From assembly GCF_000203915.1 (NCBI RefSeq), contig NC_008391.1, positions 1,860,001 through 1,924,000 on the forward strand: a DNA stretch of 64,000 nucleotides. Direction: 5' to 3'. Below are positions 63,505 through 64,000 of the stretch, piece after piece (positions within the stretch are counted from its first letter, which is position 1; every line of letters begins with the position of its first letter). Below the pieces are notes generated by a model. The model was not told the origin of the DNA. It did no database searches and saw only the letters and a list, made by a program, of their open reading frames with translations. This DNA comes from Burkholderia ambifaria AMMD. GTDB lineage: Bacteria > Pseudomonadota > Gammaproteobacteria > Burkholderiales > Burkholderiaceae. The position numbers were made by a program, and so were the translations under genes.

Positions 63505-63525
63505 AATATCAGGCTACCTGATATT
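63505..63525. promoter_or_regulatory. Candidate MarR operator upstream of ech
   Basis: Perfect 9-bp arms AATATCAGG and CCTGATATT, separated by three bases, lie 68 bases before the ech start in the 224-bp gap after the marR gene. A MarR-type dimer is the expected ligand. Confidence 0.75.
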
Positions 63526-63661
63526 GCAAGCGGCACGAGCGCCGGTGTAAACCCGGAGCGCAAAGCGGGGGGAAGCGACGGAATCGGGGAACGGTCAGGC
63601 GACCGGCAACGCGGCCGCGGGCCCCGCGGCCCGGGCCAGGATGGTTCGAAAAGGGGGTCGG

Positions 63662-64000
63662 TCAGCCGCGCAGGTTGCGCGAGAACAGTTCGAGCGCGCG
63701 CTGCACGTGCGCGGCGTCGTCGGCGGAGATGTCGCCGAGCATGCGCGTCTCGAGCGGACGCAGCACGGCTTCGCATTCACGCAGCATCGCCGCGCCTGCG
63801 TCGGTCAGCGTCAGCAGGATGATGCGGCCGTGCGACGGGTCGGCCTCGCGCGTGACGAAACCGCGGGCGGCCATCACGCTCATCACCTCGTTCGCCGATT
63901 GCGGCGTGATCCATGAGCGCTCGGCCAGTTGCGCATTCGACGACGCGCCGCGCGCCTCCAGCACCGACAGCGCCGTGTATTGCGCCAGCGTGATGCCGAG
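63662..64000 (-). CDS. MarR-family regulator, 5' part outside window
   Basis: The frame is open to the window edge (113 codons including the stop). It has the winged-helix core (ITPQSANEVMSVMAARGFVTREADPSHGRIILLTLTDAG) and the C-terminal dimer helix of MarR proteins. It is upstream of, and reads toward, ech. In other bacteria a MarR protein (FerC/FerR type) represses ferulate genes and is released by hydroxycinnamoyl-CoA; that role is likely here. Confidence 0.88.
   Translation of the reverse strand, partial: LGITLAQYTALSVLEARGASSNAQLAERSWITPQSANEVMSVMAARGFVTREADPSHGRIILLTLTDAGAAMLRECEAVLRPLETRMLGDISADDAAHVQRALELFSRNLRG

Noticed and set aside
1..64000. Mobile elements, integrase, tRNA or rRNA genes
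   Set aside because: No transposase, integrase, terminal inverted repeat, tRNA cloverleaf or rRNA sequence was recognised while reading; this negative is by eye only.

Overview
The window is GC-rich, has the short intergenic gaps and gene families of a betaproteobacterium, and most resembles Burkholderia, probably the Burkholderia cepacia complex. Supporting signs are the hopanoid genes, OprD and OmpC-type porins, a phosphocholine-type phospholipase C, a POT peptide symporter next to an opp operon, and a ferulate pathway. The species assignment is inference. About 57 protein genes were found, two of them cut by the window edges. I saw no rRNA, tRNA, IS element, phage gene or CRISPR array, so this reads as stable chromosome, plausibly a secondary replicon rich in catabolic genes.

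Layout. 1-3.5 kb: the end of a phospholipase C gene, a small conserved ORF, and a DedA-rhodanese fusion. 3.6-13.5 kb: a peptide-uptake region with an OprD-type porin, oppABCDF, an XRE-cupin regulator and a POT symporter. 13.6-16.7 kb: a small ORF, an OpgC-type membrane acyltransferase, RarD and acylphosphatase. 16.8-23.3 kb: hopanoid genes hpnA, hpnB, ispH and hpnH, with a striking 14-residue-repeat protein between hpnA and hpnB. 23.3-26.9 kb: small genes, a DOPA-dioxygenase-like protein, an NTF2-like protein and a TrhA/hemolysin-III protein. 27-34 kb: cstA-ybdD, a PRC-barrel protein, aroG, two hypotheticals and YceH. 34.2-38.9 kb: an SDR, then a MOSC, DapA-like and class II aldolase operon divergent from an XRE-cupin regulator, then a GntR/HutC-type regulator. 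38.9-43.9 kb: a PhyH dioxygenase plus solute-binding protein divergent from LysR, a secreted SnoaL-like protein and a cytosine-deaminase-like amidohydrolase. 44-49 kb: a 20-unit 9-bp tandem repeat, a glycine-zipper lipoprotein, a GNAT, a Tat-exported polygalacturonase and a possible pilin-like protein. 49.3-54.6 kb: a class III aminotransferase, an M20 hydrolase and diaminopropionate ammonia-lyase divergent from an Lrp regulator, and a DEDDh exonuclease. 54.8-64 kb: a ferulate island.

How the genes work together. The ferulate island is the most complete pathway. A lipoprotein tannase/feruloyl esterase releases ferulate, a porin and an aromatic-acid MFS transporter bring it in, and Fcs, Ech and Vdh convert it to vanillate. 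A MarR regulator heads the cluster, and two matching palindromes lie exactly where it would have to act. The polygalacturonase adds to the plant-cell-wall theme. The peptide region gives outer-membrane entry plus two kinds of inner-membrane uptake. The hopanoid block ties isoprenoid precursor supply (ispH) to adenosylhopane formation (hpnH) in one transcript.

The least explained items are the 14-residue-repeat protein, the 9-bp tandem array, the PhyH/solute-binding-protein module, and several palindromic control sites next to regulator genes.
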